Assembly (NCBI GenBank): GCA_947455725.1
Contig: CANGPL010000023.1
Span: forward strand, 1 to 37,550
Source of the DNA: Hyphomicrobiales bacterium
GTDB lineage: Bacteria; Pseudomonadota; Alphaproteobacteria; Rhizobiales; Beijerinckiaceae
Reading direction: 5' to 3'
DNA length: 37,550 bases
In this document: piece by piece, positions 8,276 through 17,310 of the stretch
Layout of the letters: each line of letters begins with the position of its first letter
How positions within the stretch are numbered: the stretch's first letter is position 1
Notes under the pieces: model-generated
What the model was told of the DNA's origin: nothing
The model's input: only the letters and a program-made list of their open reading frames with translations
Database searches by the model: none
Program-made: the position numbers and the translations under genes

Positions 8276-8601
8276 AAGGTAGGCGATTTTTAAATAAGAT
8301 CAAAATTGTCGTCACAAATTGTCGCCAATACGTTTTATAAAATAGCAATTTTTCAAACCAATGAAGCAAAAATAAATACATAAATTTATTTTAATTATAT
8401 TAATTATTTGAATAATTAAATAATACAATAAATATAAAAATTAATAAAAAAATATATATATTTTATTTAATTATAATAATAAAAATTTTTATTTTTACGA
8501 TTTTGTCCGTCAAATATAGCATTTAATATTTGAAATTAAACCCAGTTGCTTTAATAGCATAAAATGCCGTAACGTAATTTCTCTTAGTAGAGGTGAGTCG
8601 C
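8276..8601. other. Extremely AT-rich intergenic region
   Basis: This gene-free stretch between xsc and the double cold-shock gene is very different in composition from its surroundings. Positions 8,380-8,497 hold only two G/C bases (8,410 and 8,426), and 8,427-8,497 is a 71-base run of A and T only. It contains several AT palindromes, including a 9-bp inverted repeat at 8,400-8,419 with a TG spacer and a 16-bp palindrome at 8,449-8,464. No convincing reading frame or RNA gene is visible. The side nearest the cold-shock gene probably holds its promoter and leader. It may be a binding zone for AT-specific nucleoid proteins or an easily melted tract; this is inference. Confidence 0.85.
8510..8533. 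promoter_or_regulatory. Inverted repeat upstream of the double cold-shock gene
   Basis: Perfect 8-base arms, TCAAATAT and ATATTTGA, flank an 8-base spacer. The element ends about 70 bases before the start codon of the cold-shock gene, where an operator or a leader hairpin would be expected. In AT-rich DNA such repeats arise by chance more easily, so the role is uncertain. A second short repeat, GCAT-AAA-ATGC, lies at 8,557-8,567. Confidence 0.4.
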
Positions 8602-9207
8602 ATGGGTGAAGAAAGTATGGATGCTACGGTGCAATCAGAAAATCGACATAGCCAAGATTTGGGCGATGTTCCGGCAAATTCGATTTTAACGGCTCCTGTC
8701 TCGCTATCCGGTTCAATTAAGTGGTTTGATGTTGCCAAGGGCTTTGGCTTTGTTGTTCCCGATGGCGGCGGGCCGGATATTTTGCTGCATGTGACGTGTC
8801 TCCAACGCGATGGGTATCGGGTCGCCTATGAAGGCACGCGCCTCGTATTTGAGGCCGTAGCAGGCCGCCGCGGCTGGCAAGTTTTGCGTATCCTGTCGAT
8901 GGATTTGTCCACGGCAGTCCACCCCTCGCAGCTTCCACCACCACGCACCCATGTCGCCGTTACGCCTACGAGCCCGCTCGTCAAAGTCAAAGTAAAATGG
9001 TTTAACCGGCTGCGCGGCTTTGGCTTTGCCAATGAGGGGGAGGGGACACCCGACATTTTCCTTCATATGGAAGTTTTAAGGCGCTACGGATTGGCGGAAG
9101 TTCGTCCGGATCAAGAGCTTCTCGTCCGCTACGGACCTAGCTCAAAAGGGCTGATGGCGTCCGAAATTCGCTTGGTCGACGGCGAGGGCGTTCCGCTTTC
9201 ACATTGA
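8602..9207 (+). CDS. Tandem cold-shock-domain protein
   Basis: A 201-residue protein with two cold-shock domains in series. Domain 1 begins SGSIKWFDVAKGFGFVVPD (about residues 35-95) and domain 2 begins VKVKWFNRLRGFGFANEGEG (about residues 129-190). Each carries an RNP1-like K/R-GFGF motif and an RNP2-like DI-L/F-LH motif, so both probably bind single-stranded RNA or DNA; the linker is rich in Pro and Thr. Doubled cold-shock proteins of this kind followed by a DUF192 gene are common in alphaproteobacteria. The start at ATG 8602 follows AGAGGTGAG; GTG 8593 and ATG 8617 are alternatives. The AT-rich region immediately upstream is the likely control region. Confidence 0.9.
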   Translation: MGEESMDATVQSENRHSQDLGDVPANSILTAPVSLSGSIKWFDVAKGFGFVVPDGGGPDILLHVTCLQRDGYRVAYEGTRLVFEAVAGRRGWQVLRILSMDLSTAVHPSQLPPPRTHVAVTPTSPLVKVKVKWFNRLRGFGFANEGEGTPDIFLHMEVLRRYGLAEVRPDQELLVRYGPSSKGLMASEIRLVDGEGVPLSH

Positions 9208-9239
9208 CCGTGACGCGTGAAAGAGTCAGAACTGGCAGC

Positions 9240-9719
9240 ATGAAATCTGTCATTCGCCTGCCATTTGGTGCTTTTATTTACCTCGTGAGCGCTATGGCGT
9301 TTCTTTTCGTCGTGAGTGGCACGACCGTATTGGCGGGTGGGCAGACAGAGCCTGTTATCATCGAGACCTCGACCCGGCCCGTTACCTTTGACAGCGAAAT
9401 CATGCGCACGGAGCCTGAGCGCGAACAGGGTTTGATGTTTCGTCCCTATCTGCCCGAGATGCGGGGAATGCTGTTTGATTTTGGCGAAGAACGCCCCGTG
9501 CAAATGTGGATGAAAGATACACTCATTCCGCTCGATATGATTTTTATACGGCGAGATGGCACAATCGCTCGTATCATTTCGAATACCGAGCCTAATTCCA
9601 CCCGCGTATTGCCCTCGGGCGAACCCGTTTTAGCGGTTCTCGAAATTAATGCGGGCTTAGCCGCAAAATATAAGATCGAAGCAGGTGCCCATGTCGTGCA
9701 CCCGCTCTTTAGCAAGTAA
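9240..9719 (+). CDS. DUF192 domain-containing secreted protein
   Basis: A 159-residue protein with a signal peptide (MKSVIRLPF followed by a hydrophobic stretch to about residue 33) and a DUF192 domain. The domain is recognisable from EREQGLMFRPYLPEMRGMLF, a VQMWMKDTLIPLDMIFI segment and the AVLEINAG strand near the end. It would be exported to the periplasm; the biochemical role of the family is not established. I chose the ATG at 9240 because it begins the signal peptide, although the frame is open back to 9204. It follows the double cold-shock gene by 32 bases and is probably co-transcribed. It converges on topA, 11 bases away, with no visible terminator. Confidence 0.88.
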   Translation: MKSVIRLPFGAFIYLVSAMAFLFVVSGTTVLAGGQTEPVIIETSTRPVTFDSEIMRTEPEREQGLMFRPYLPEMRGMLFDFGEERPVQMWMKDTLIPLDMIFIRRDGTIARIISNTEPNSTRVLPSGEPVLAVLEINAGLAAKYKIEAGAHVVHPLFSK

Positions 9720-9730
9720 TTAAAATACCC

Positions 9731-12436
9731 TTAGGCTTTTGCCTTCGTCGTCTTTTTGGCTGCTGCTTTCTTTGCAGGCGCCTTTTTCGCAGCGGGCTTT
9801 TTTGGAGCAGCGGCTTTCGCAGCGCTCTCCGTTTTCTTCGCTGGAGCAGCCTTTTTTGCAGCAGGCTTTTTCGCGGGTGCTTTTTTAGCGGTTTTCTTGG
9901 CCGGTGCCACGGCAGCCCGTGCCGTTATCAAAGCAATCGCTTCTTCGAGTGTTACAGCGTCTGGCGTACTTCCTTTTGGCAGTGTCGCATTCACGCCGTT
10001 CCAGCTCACATAAGGGCCATAGCGGCCATCTTTTGCCGTAATCTCGCCGCCCTCTGGATGGGCGCCGACGACGCGCCCGGGTGCAGCCGCCGCGCGACCA
10101 AAACGAGACCCGCCGGTGCCTGACTCTTTGGCAATGATGAGATCGATTGCGCGGTTCGCACCGATTTCGAGAACATCATCACCGGCACCCAGATTGGCAT
10201 AGGTTTTCCCATGCTGAACATAAGGGCCATAGCGGCCAATATTCGCTAAAATCGGTTCACCAGAGGTCGGATGTTTAGCCACTTCACGCGGCAGCGAGAG
10301 CAGCTTGAGCGCAAGTTCCAGATCAACCGAACTCGGGCTCGTTCCTTTCGGCAGGCCTTGACGCTTGGTCTTTTCACCTTCGCCAAGTTGCACATAGGGG
10401 CCAAAGCGGCCGTCTCGCAACGTGATGTCATCGTCGGTGGTGGGGTCTTTGCCGAGTATGCGCGTGCCCGTTGTTGAACCTTCGCCGCCTTCACCATTTT
10501 CGGCACCATCAGCGGGTGCACCCAATTGGCGTGTGAAACGGCATTCCGGATAATTCGAGCAACCGATAAACGCGCCAAATTTCCCAAGCTTTAATGAGAT
10601 GCGGCCGGTACCGCATGACGGGCACCCACGAGGATCTGATCCATCAGCTTTTGCAGGGAAGATATGAGAACCCATCGTCTCATTCAGCGCATCGAGAACC
10701 TTCGTCCGTTCAAGCTCTGTTGTGCCTTCAATCGCGGCCGAAAATTCTTTCCAGAAGGCACGAAGCACTTCTTTCCAGCCGATTTCCGAGTTCGAAATTT
10801 TATCAAGATCTTCTTCGAGCGCTGCGGTGAAATCATATTCGACATATTTGGAGAAGAAGCTTTCCAAAAAGCCTGTGACCAACATGCCTTTATCTTCGGC
10901 GTGAAGGCGCTTCTTTTCAATGCGAATATATTCACGTTCTTTCAACACGGCCAAGGTCGATGCATAAGTTGAAGGTCGGCCAATGCCGAGCTCTTCCATC
11001 CGCTTCACAAGCGAGGCTTCTGAGAAGCGTGGCGGTGGTTCGGTAAAATGTTGATCGGCTTTGATCTCGCGCTTTGTTAGCTTTTCGCCTTGTTTCATTG
11101 GCGGCAAACGACGCGCATCTTCATCATCCGCGTCATCATCGCGCGATTCTTGATAGAGCTTCAAAAAGCCATCAAACGTCACGACCTGTCCGGTTGCTTT
11201 AAGATCAAGCTTGCGCGAACCCGCTTCGGCCAAAATATCAACGCTGGTGCGCTCGAACTCAGCCGACTCCATTTGGCAGGCGAGCGTACGCGTCCAAATC
11301 AATTCATATAACTTGGCTTGTTCGGCATCGATCAGCTTAGCAACCTGTTTCGGATGACGGAAAATATCCGTTGGCCGAATGGCTTCATGCGCTTCCTGCG
11401 CATTTTTCTGCTTTGAAGAATATTTCCGCGGCACGCCCGGAAGATAAACACTACCAAATTCTTTTTCGATCATACGACGCACGGCACCAACGGCCTCTGG
11501 TGCCATATCGATACCGTCGGTTCGCATATAGGTGATGAGACCTACGGTTTCGCCGCCTATATCAACACCTTCATAGAGGCGTTGCGCCAATTGCATGGTG
11601 CGTGCAGGTGCAAGTCCTAGCTTGCGGCTCGCTTCTTGTTGCAAGGTTGATGTCGTGAAGGGCGGATAGGGGTGACGCTTGGCGGGCTTTGATTCAATCG
11701 ATGTTACCGTAAACGTCGCGGCCTCAAGATCCTTCTTGAACACTTCCGCATCTTTACCCGATCCGATATCAAGTCGAGCAATCTTTTTGCCATTCGCGCC
11801 CACTAGGCGAGCTTCAAATTCTTGGCCCGATGGTGTCGCAAGCTTGGCCAGCAAGGACCAATATTCACGCGAAATAAAGGTATCGATTTCGCGCTCACGC
11901 TCACAAACAAGTCTTAAAGCAACCGACTGAACGCGACCAGCAGAGCGTGCACCGGGAAGCTTACGCCACAAAACCGGCGAGAGACGAAAGCCTACGAGAT
12001 AATCCAGCGCGCGGCGGGCCAGATAGGCATCCACGAGCGCCTGATCCACTTGGCGCGGATGCGCCATTGCGTCGAGAACCGCGTCTTTTGTAATTGCGTT
12101 GAAGGTTACGCGCTCAACCGGCACACCCTTCAGAGCGCGGCGATTATTAAGCGCTTCGACAATATGCCAAGAAATGGCTTCACCTTCGCGATCCGGGTCG
12201 GTTGCGAGAACGAGGCCATCGGATCCTTTAACAAGGTTCACAATATCGGAAACACGCTTGGAAGCCTTGCTATCGACCTCCCAGGTCATGTCAAAATCCT
12301 TTTCAGGATCAACCGAGCCATCTTTTGGAGGCAAATCGCGGATATGGCCAAACGAGGCGATAACCTCGTAGCCCTTTCCAAGATATTTGTTGATCGTCTT
12401 GGCCTTAGCGGGCGATTCGACGACGACAACCTTCAT
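9731..12436 (-). CDS. topA: DNA topoisomerase I
   Basis: A 901-residue type IA topoisomerase that relaxes negative supercoils. The N-terminal TOPRIM domain opens with [12 protein letters not shown] and has the acidic [10 protein letters not shown] motif near residues 79-88. The active-site Tyr is in TYMRTDG, at about residue 303. A four-Cys zinc-ribbon (CPSC...CSNYPEC) lies near residue 600, followed by repeated GRYGPYV-type topoisomerase C-terminal units. The final 60 or so residues are a Lys/Ala/Pro-rich tail of AKKAPAKK-like repeats that probably binds DNA. The ATG at 12436 follows AGGGA with good spacing; a TTG two codons upstream is less likely. It is divergent from pyrB. Confidence 0.97.
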   Translation of the reverse strand: MKVVVVESPAKAKTINKYLGKGYEVIASFGHIRDLPPKDGSVDPEKDFDMTWEVDSKASKRVSDIVNLVKGSDGLVLATDPDREGEAISWHIVEALNNRRALKGVPVERVTFNAITKDAVLDAMAHPRQVDQALVDAYLARRALDYLVGFRLSPVLWRKLPGARSAGRVQSVALRLVCEREREIDTFISREYWSLLAKLATPSGQEFEARLVGANGKKIARLDIGSGKDAEVFKKDLEAATFTVTSIESKPAKRHPYPPFTTSTLQQEASRKLGLAPARTMQLAQRLYEGVDIGGETVGLITYMRTDGIDMAPEAVGAVRRMIEKEFGSVYLPGVPRKYSSKQKNAQEAHEAIRPTDIFRHPKQVAKLIDAEQAKLYELIWTRTLACQMESAEFERTSVDILAEAGSRKLDLKATGQVVTFDGFLKLYQESRDDDADDEDARRLPPMKQGEKLTKREIKADQHFTEPPPRFSEASLVKRMEELGIGRPSTYASTLAVLKEREYIRIEKKRLHAEDKGMLVTGFLESFFSKYVEYDFTAALEEDLDKISNSEIGWKEVLRAFWKEFSAAIEGTTELERTKVLDALNETMGSHIFPAKADGSDPRGCPSCGTGRISLKLGKFGAFIGCSNYPECRFTRQLGAPADGAENGEGGEGSTTGTRILGKDPTTDDDITLRDGRFGPYVQLGEGEKTKRQGLPKGTSPSSVDLELALKLLSLPREVAKHPTSGEPILANIGRYGPYVQHGKTYANLGAGDDVLEIGANRAIDLIIAKESGTGGSRFGRAAAAPGRVVGAHPEGGEITAKDGRYGPYVSWNGVNATLPKGSTPDAVTLEEAIALITARAAVAPAKKTAKKAPAKKPAAKKAAPAKKTESAAKAAAPKKPAAKKAPAKKAAAKKTTKAKA

Positions 12437-12614
12437 GCGCAAATTCCCTACTGCGTTGAAAAATCAAGCGAGCGTGCCTATTGGACGCCTCATGTCGCAA
12501 GCCAATGGCGGCGCGTCAAGGGCAAGCTTTGGGCAAACTAATCCACATCGGCCTTCCGGAGCGCGCATTGAACCGCTTGATTGCGGCCTCACTCCTCTCT
12601 ATAGCCGAGTTTTA

Positions 12615-13580
12615 ATGAGCAATTTGACCGCCCCGGGCCGGCTTTTTCCGCACCGCCATCTCCTCGGCATCGAGGGTTTGGCGCCTGATGATCTTATTCA
12701 ACTTCTTGATTTAGCCGACGAAGCCGTTGAGGTTTCGCGCCAAGTTGAGAAGAAAAAGGCCACTTTAAGGGGCCGAACGCAGATAAATCTGTTCTTTGAG
12801 GCCTCAACCCGTACCCAAGCCTCGTTCGAATTAGCCGGTAAACGGCTTGGCGCGGATGTCATGAACATGTCGGTTGGCTCGTCCTCCATTAAAAAGGGCG
12901 AGACGCTGATTGATACGGCGATGACGCTTAATGCTATGCGGCCGGATTTAATTGTGGTCCGCCATCATTCAGCCGGCGCGGTGCAGCTTTTGGCCCGAAA
13001 AGTCGATTGCTCGGTGATCAATGCCGGTGACGGTCAGCACGAGCATCCAACGCAAGCTCTGCTCGACGCATTGACCATTCGTCGCAATAAAGGTCGCATT
13101 CGCGGCCTTGTTGTTGCGATTTGCGGCGACATTCTGCACTCGCGCGTGGCGCGCTCTAATCTGATTTTATTAAACGCTCTCGGTGCCGATGTCCGGGTTG
13201 TCGGTCCGTCAACGCTTCTTCCAATCGGCATCGAAAATATGGGTGCTAAAGTTTTCACCAATATGCGCGAAGGTTTGAAAGACGCGGATATTGTCATGAT
13301 GTTGCGCCTGCAACGTGAGCGCATGAATGGTTCGTTCGTTCCGTCTGTGAAAGAATATTTCCGCTATTTTGGTTTGGATTCAGAAAAGCTTGCCCACGCA
13401 AAGCCCGATGCGCTCGTGATGCATCCCGGCCCCATGAACCGTGGCGTCGAGATTGCTTCTGATATTGCCGATGGTGCGCAATCTTTGATCCGCGAGCAGG
13501 TTGAAATGGGCGTTGCCGTTCGGATGGCAGTACTCGAAGCGCTCTCGCGTCATTTGCCGAACAGCGAGGCCCGCGCATGA
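12615..13580 (+). CDS. pyrB: Aspartate carbamoyltransferase catalytic subunit
   Basis: A 321-residue enzyme that joins carbamoyl phosphate and aspartate to form carbamoyl-aspartate, the committed step of pyrimidine synthesis. The carbamoyl-phosphate site STRT is at residues 64-67, followed by the [13 protein letters not shown] loop and the HPTQALLD motif. The frame is open upstream to 12387, but that extension overlaps the 5' end of topA on the other strand and does not match the family. The ATG at 12615 gives a normal length. The stop overlaps the next gene by 4 bases (ATGA), so expression with the dihydroorotase-like protein is coupled. No pyrI regulatory-chain gene is seen. Confidence 0.96.
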   Translation: MSNLTAPGRLFPHRHLLGIEGLAPDDLIQLLDLADEAVEVSRQVEKKKATLRGRTQINLFFEASTRTQASFELAGKRLGADVMNMSVGSSSIKKGETLIDTAMTLNAMRPDLIVVRHHSAGAVQLLARKVDCSVINAGDGQHEHPTQALLDALTIRRNKGRIRGLVVAICGDILHSRVARSNLILLNALGADVRVVGPSTLLPIGIENMGAKVFTNMREGLKDADIVMMLRLQRERMNGSFVPSVKEYFRYFGLDSEKLAHAKPDALVMHPGPMNRGVEIASDIADGAQSLIREQVEMGVAVRMAVLEALSRHLPNSEARA

Positions 13581-14872
13581 CGACGCAGCGTCCTGTTCTC
13601 ATCATCAATGCCCACCTGGTTGATCCGCTAACGGCCACCGAGACGCAAGGATCGCTCGCCATTGAAAACGGGGTCATCCACGCTTGGGGCCGCGCGATAG
13701 ATGCATCTGCTCCGCCTGAAGGCGCGTTGGTTATCGATGGTCGAGGCCGCACTTTAACGCCCGGTCTTGTCGATCTACGCGCCTTTGTCGGCGAGCCGGG
13801 AGCCGAGCATCGTGAAACCCTTTCATCTGCCAGCCGTGCAGCGGCGGCCGGTGGCGTGACAACGGTTGTCTCGATGCCAGAGACCAATCCACCGGTCGAT
13901 GATCCGGCCGTCGTGGATTATCTCGTACGCCGCGCGCGCGAAAAAGCCGGCATTCGTTTATTGCCTGCCGCCGGTTTGACCAAGGGGTTAAAGGGAAAAG
14001 AAATGACTGAGATCGGTCTTCTTCGTGAAGCCGGCGCGGTCTTTTTTACCGATGGCGCTCGTTCGGTTGCCAATGCGCAAGTCATGCGACGCGCCTTGAC
14101 CTATGCGCGCGATTTCGATGCGCTGATCGTTCATCATATTGAAGACGCTGATTTAGCCGATGGCGGCGTGATGAATGAGAGCGAACTGTCAAGCCGCCTT
14201 GGCCTTCCCGGTATTCCGCGTGAAGCAGAGACGATCATGTTGGAACGGGATATCAGCCTCGTGCGATTAACGGGCGGTCGGTATCATGCGGCGATGGTCT
14301 CTTGTGCAGCATCGCTTGATATTATCGCGCGCGCGAAACAAGAAGGTCTCCCGGTTACCTGCGGTGTGTCGATCAACACGCTTACGCTGAACGAAAACGA
14401 CATCAGTACCTATCGCACCTTTTTAAAATTATCGCCGCCTTTACGCGGCGAAGATGATCGCCGTGCGATGGTGGAAGGCGTTGCATCAGGTCTTATTGAT
14501 GTCATCGTATCCGATCATAACCCGCAAGACGTTGAAACCAAGCGGCGGCCTTTCGCCGAATGCGCCGATGGTGCGATTGGACTTGAAACAATGCTATCGG
14601 CAGCTCTACGTCTTGTTCATAGCGGCGATGTTACCTTACCGCGCTTGATGCAAGCGCTGGCGCTGCATCCTGCCAATCTCATCAACTTGCCACAAGGACG
14701 CCTTTTGAAAGGCGCACCCGCTGATCTCATACTGTTCGATCCGGATGAGCCATTTGTCTTAAATCCTGATACGCTCCATTCGCGATGCAAGAATACACCG
14801 TTCGATGGCGCGCGCCTGCAAGGCCGTGTTCATATGACAATGGTGGGTGGCAGGATCGTTCACGAAGCGTGA
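13577..14872 (+). CDS. Dihydroorotase-like protein, probably non-catalytic (PyrC'/PyrX type)
   Basis: A 431-residue amidohydrolase-fold protein related to class I dihydroorotase, translationally coupled to pyrB by an ATGA overlap. The key metal and substrate residues are missing. The usual D-x-H-x-H-x-R-E-P-G motif reads D66-L-R-A-F-V-G-E-P-G, so both His and the substrate Arg are gone. The later AHVS His is Met240, and the PHH motif reads INT at 266-268. The Asp of the SDH motif (D313) remains. It is therefore likely to be a pseudo-enzyme that stabilises the PyrB hexamer, as the Pseudomonas PyrC' does, and an active dihydroorotase should be encoded elsewhere. Automated pipelines would call it pyrC. 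The family is certain; loss of activity is a strong inference. Confidence 0.9.
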   Translation: MTTQRPVLIINAHLVDPLTATETQGSLAIENGVIHAWGRAIDASAPPEGALVIDGRGRTLTPGLVDLRAFVGEPGAEHRETLSSASRAAAAGGVTTVVSMPETNPPVDDPAVVDYLVRRAREKAGIRLLPAAGLTKGLKGKEMTEIGLLREAGAVFFTDGARSVANAQVMRRALTYARDFDALIVHHIEDADLADGGVMNESELSSRLGLPGIPREAETIMLERDISLVRLTGGRYHAAMVSCAASLDIIARAKQEGLPVTCGVSINTLTLNENDISTYRTFLKLSPPLRGEDDRRAMVEGVASGLIDVIVSDHNPQDVETKRRPFAECADGAIGLETMLSAALRLVHSGDVTLPRLMQALALHPANLINLPQGRLLKGAPADLILFDPDEPFVLNPDTLHSRCKNTPFDGARLQGRVHMTMVGGRIVHEA

Positions 14873-14894
14873 TTGGAAATAAGGGGAAGCGTGA

Positions 14895-15536
14895 ATGCAA
14901 GGCACCATGGCGATCCTAGTTGCTGCCCTTCTTGGATATGGTTTTGGCTCAATCCCGTTTGGCATTCTGCTGACACGTTTTTTTGGCGCCGGTGATTTAC
15001 GCCAGATCGGATCGGGTAATATCGGCGCTACCAATGTCTTGCGCACAGGGCGCAAAGGCTTAGCGGCGGCAACGCTTATAGGCGATATGCTCAAAGGCAC
15101 CATTGCCGTTTTGGTCGTGGACGCCATTATTGGTCCTGAATTTACCTTAGTGGCCGCGCTTGCTGCATTTTTTGGGCATCTCTTCCCGGTCTGGTTACGG
15201 TTTAAGGGCGGGAAGGGCGTTGCGACCTATTTAGGCGTTACCCTTGCCCTTGTGTGGCCCGCAGCCCTTGGCTTCGCCGCTATTTGGCTGCTGACGGCGT
15301 TTATTACCCGCTATTCATCGCTTTCCGCCTTGGTGGCGAGCCTCTTATCACCGCTCATCGCGATCTATCTCGACGGATTTTCAATCGGCCTGACCCTGTA
15401 TTTTATGACAGTTGTGCTCTGGTGGATGCATCGCGCCAATATAGGCCGATTAATTTCTGGAACCGAAGGCCGCATCGGATCGAAAAATGAGCAACCAACC
15501 GGTCGGGCACACACTAACGGTTCGCCAACGGGTTGA
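14895..15536 (+). CDS. plsY: Glycerol-3-phosphate acyltransferase PlsY
   Basis: A 213-residue inner-membrane enzyme that transfers the acyl group of acyl phosphate to glycerol 3-phosphate, the first step of phospholipid synthesis. Family motifs are present: GSIPFGILL near the N-terminus, [12 protein letters not shown] near residues 37-48, and the [12 protein letters not shown] loop near residues 103-114. About five membrane helices fit the family. The ATG at 14895 follows an AAGGGGAAG site. The last 17 codons overlap the start of dprA in another frame. The usual C-terminal end ([12 protein letters not shown]) is followed by a 16-residue tail encoded within dprA, suggesting the original stop was lost. 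Confidence 0.94.
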   Translation: MQGTMAILVAALLGYGFGSIPFGILLTRFFGAGDLRQIGSGNIGATNVLRTGRKGLAAATLIGDMLKGTIAVLVVDAIIGPEFTLVAALAAFFGHLFPVWLRFKGGKGVATYLGVTLALVWPAALGFAAIWLLTAFITRYSSLSALVASLLSPLIAIYLDGFSIGLTLYFMTVVLWWMHRANIGRLISGTEGRIGSKNEQPTGRAHTNGSPTG

Positions 15537-16749
15537 TTGGCTAAGGCTCTCGCGCACCGAGGGTGTCGGCCCTCGGACATTTCGTACGCTCATTAATCGA
15601 TATGGCGGCGCCGGTGAGGCGCTCGAGGCTCTGCCTTCTTTATTGGTCCGTAATGGCCGAATTGGCCGAGTTACCACCGTTGCCGAAGCCGAGGACGAAA
15701 TAGCTCTCGCACAACGTTTCGGCGTGCGCTTTGTTGGTTTGGGCGAGCCGGAATATCCGCGTCTCCTTCGAATGATTGACTCCGCTCCGCCCATGATTGG
15801 GCTACGCGGTAATTCCGCCGTGTTTGAACGTCCGGGCATCGCGATTGTTGGATCCCGCAATGCATCGGGGACTGGGTTAAAAATGGCCGAGATGTTGGCA
15901 GCCGATCTTGGTCGCTCCAATTGCGTCGTTATTTCCGGCCTTGCACGCGGCATCGACTCGCACGCGCATCATGCGTCATTAGAGACAGGCACCGTTGCGG
16001 TACTTGCAGGTGGCCACGATAAAATTTACCCGAGCGAAAATCAGGATTTGCTCAATCGGATTCTAGAAACCGGAGCCGCTATTTCCGAAATGCCGATGGG
16101 TTGGGAGCCACGCGGGCGCGATTTCCCTCGGCGTAACCGGATCATTTCAGGATTATCTCTCGGCGTCATTATTGTTGAGGCAGCGATCCGCTCTGGCTCC
16201 CTGATCACGGCTCGTTTTGCAACCGAGCAGGGAAGGGACGTTTTTGCGGTACCAGGGTCGCCGCTTGATCCGCGTGCTGAGGGTACCAATGATTTGATTC
16301 GCGAGGGAGCGACGCTGATCGGCTCTGCGGAACATGTCATCACCGCTTTGGCCCCAATCCTCGGACGGGATGATTGGCCGCCTCAAGCGCAAGAGGATGC
16401 AAGCCCTTCCGACGATGCGCCCCTATGGGACGAACTCGATCTTGATCAGCGCGGATTTGGTGAGTCGCACGCCGTGATAACGTCGAGGCAACAGATCAGG
16501 CCCGTTGCCTCAGATGACGAAGGCAACGGGCCATATCGGGTGTACGCAGAACAAACACCTAGACAGAAACTACACGAGCTAATGGGGCCATCGCCGCTGC
16601 CGATTGATGATCTCGTCCGCCTCAGCGGACAATCGGCGTCAATGGTGCAAACGCTTTTACTGGAACTTGAACTCGACGGACTGATTGAACGCCACGGCGG
16701 CGGGTTGGTATCGGCCGTGGCGATAAGAGGAAATGGCGAAATTAGTTAG
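15487..16749 (+). CDS. dprA: DNA-processing protein DprA
   Basis: A 420-residue protein that loads RecA on single-stranded DNA taken up in transformation. It has an N-terminal SAM-like helical domain ([20 protein letters not shown]), then the Rossmann-like DNA-binding core with [40 protein letters not shown] and [12 protein letters not shown], and a C-terminal winged-helix segment near residues 360-415 ([20 protein letters not shown]). It starts 50 bases inside the end of plsY, so the two are coupled. Its last 8 bases overlap the convergent small gene at 16,742. DprA alone does not prove that the organism is transformable; other uptake genes are not in the window. Confidence 0.95.
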   Translation: MSNQPVGHTLTVRQRVDWLRLSRTEGVGPRTFRTLINRYGGAGEALEALPSLLVRNGRIGRVTTVAEAEDEIALAQRFGVRFVGLGEPEYPRLLRMIDSAPPMIGLRGNSAVFERPGIAIVGSRNASGTGLKMAEMLAADLGRSNCVVISGLARGIDSHAHHASLETGTVAVLAGGHDKIYPSENQDLLNRILETGAAISEMPMGWEPRGRDFPRRNRIISGLSLGVIIVEAAIRSGSLITARFATEQGRDVFAVPGSPLDPRAEGTNDLIREGATLIGSAEHVITALAPILGRDDWPPQAQEDASPSDDAPLWDELDLDQRGFGESHAVITSRQQIRPVASDDEGNGPYRVYAEQTPRQKLHELMGPSPLPIDDLVRLSGQSASMVQTLLLELELDGLIERHGGGLVSAVAIRGNGEIS

Positions 16750-16999
16750 GGGTTCTTAGAACACCTGCATGGCCTTTGGCTTCAATTCGAGCCATTTCTA
16801 AGAAATAGCCGAGCAAATCATACTGAGCACTGCGGGCAAGTGCTGCCAGTTCGCCGGTCATTTGGGCCAAATACAGAGCGACTTCCTCGCGCTCGGTTTC
16901 ATTAGAAAGACGTGGCGAGCTATTCATCGACGAAATGTCGATCGCTTCTACGCTATTGTCTAACGACGGAGATGATTTTTTGAAGGCGATGGCGACCAT
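16742..16999 (-). CDS. Small hypothetical protein (85 aa)
   Basis: An 85-residue soluble protein. Residues 1-35 are Ser-rich and probably disordered; residues 36-75 form a helical block, [19 protein letters not shown] then [21 protein letters not shown]. Small proteins with a similar 'MxGELAxLAR...L-x-YFL-x-MARxEA' block are frequent in alphaproteobacteria, to my recollection, without known function. It may be a short helical adaptor or regulator. It converges on dprA with an 8-base overlap and has a long gene-free upstream region containing a perfect 20-bp palindrome, about 125 bases before its start. Confidence 0.75.
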   Translation of the reverse strand: MVAIAFKKSSPSLDNSVEAIDISSMNSSPRLSNETEREEVALYLAQMTGELAALARSAQYDLLGYFLEMARIEAKGHAGVLRTPN

Positions 17000-17310
17000 G
17001 TGTTTAAACCTTTTTGGCGGGATGAAAAGTGTGCTACGCCGAACTAAACCATACGCGCTTTCAGGCTGGCATCCTACAATCTATGCAAGAAAAGTAGAAT
17101 ATAAAAGCCTTTAAGTTGTGTTACGATCAAATTTAAATTTGATCAAGTCGATGTACGCGACGCTATTCTCACCGACTTGACGATGAGTTACTTAGGTCTA
17201 AATTTTAAAAATGACACGAAAAACGCTGCTATTTACATGTTAAATGAAAATTTCAGTCGTTAAATGAGGTGTTTTCGTTCTCTTTTTCGCCAGCATTGAT
17301 TGGGCGGATT
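17000..17310. other. Gene-poor intergenic region
   Basis: About 310 bases between the AEC permease stop and the start of the small 85-aa gene, both on the minus strand. It is more AT-rich than its surroundings. It holds the palindrome at 17,125-17,144 and a 26-codon frame on the plus strand (17,183-17,263) without a clear ribosome-binding site, which I do not call as a gene. No tRNA or clear terminator is visible. The part close to 17,000 probably contains the promoter of the small gene. Confidence 0.6.
17125..17144. promoter_or_regulatory. Perfect 20-bp palindrome, candidate operator
   Basis: The sequence GATCAAATTTAAATTTGATC is its own exact reverse complement over all 20 bases. It lies in non-coding DNA, about 125 bases upstream of the small gene on the minus strand. 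A perfect dyad with no loop suits a homodimeric DNA-binding regulator rather than a terminator. The regulator is not identifiable here. Confidence 0.6.

Noticed and set aside
9756-10013. Ala/Phe-rich open frame on the plus strand opposite the topA tail
   Set aside because: It is the antisense reading of the AKKAPAKK-like repeats of TopA; composition is imposed by the repeats and there is no ribosome-binding site.
12387-12614. 76-codon N-terminal extension of PyrB
   Set aside because: It overlaps the topA start on the other strand and goes beyond the family length; ATG 12615 fits aspartate carbamoyltransferases.
17183-17263. 26-codon frame in the gene-poor region
   Set aside because: No Shine-Dalgarno sequence and too short to judge; kept only as a remark on the gap.
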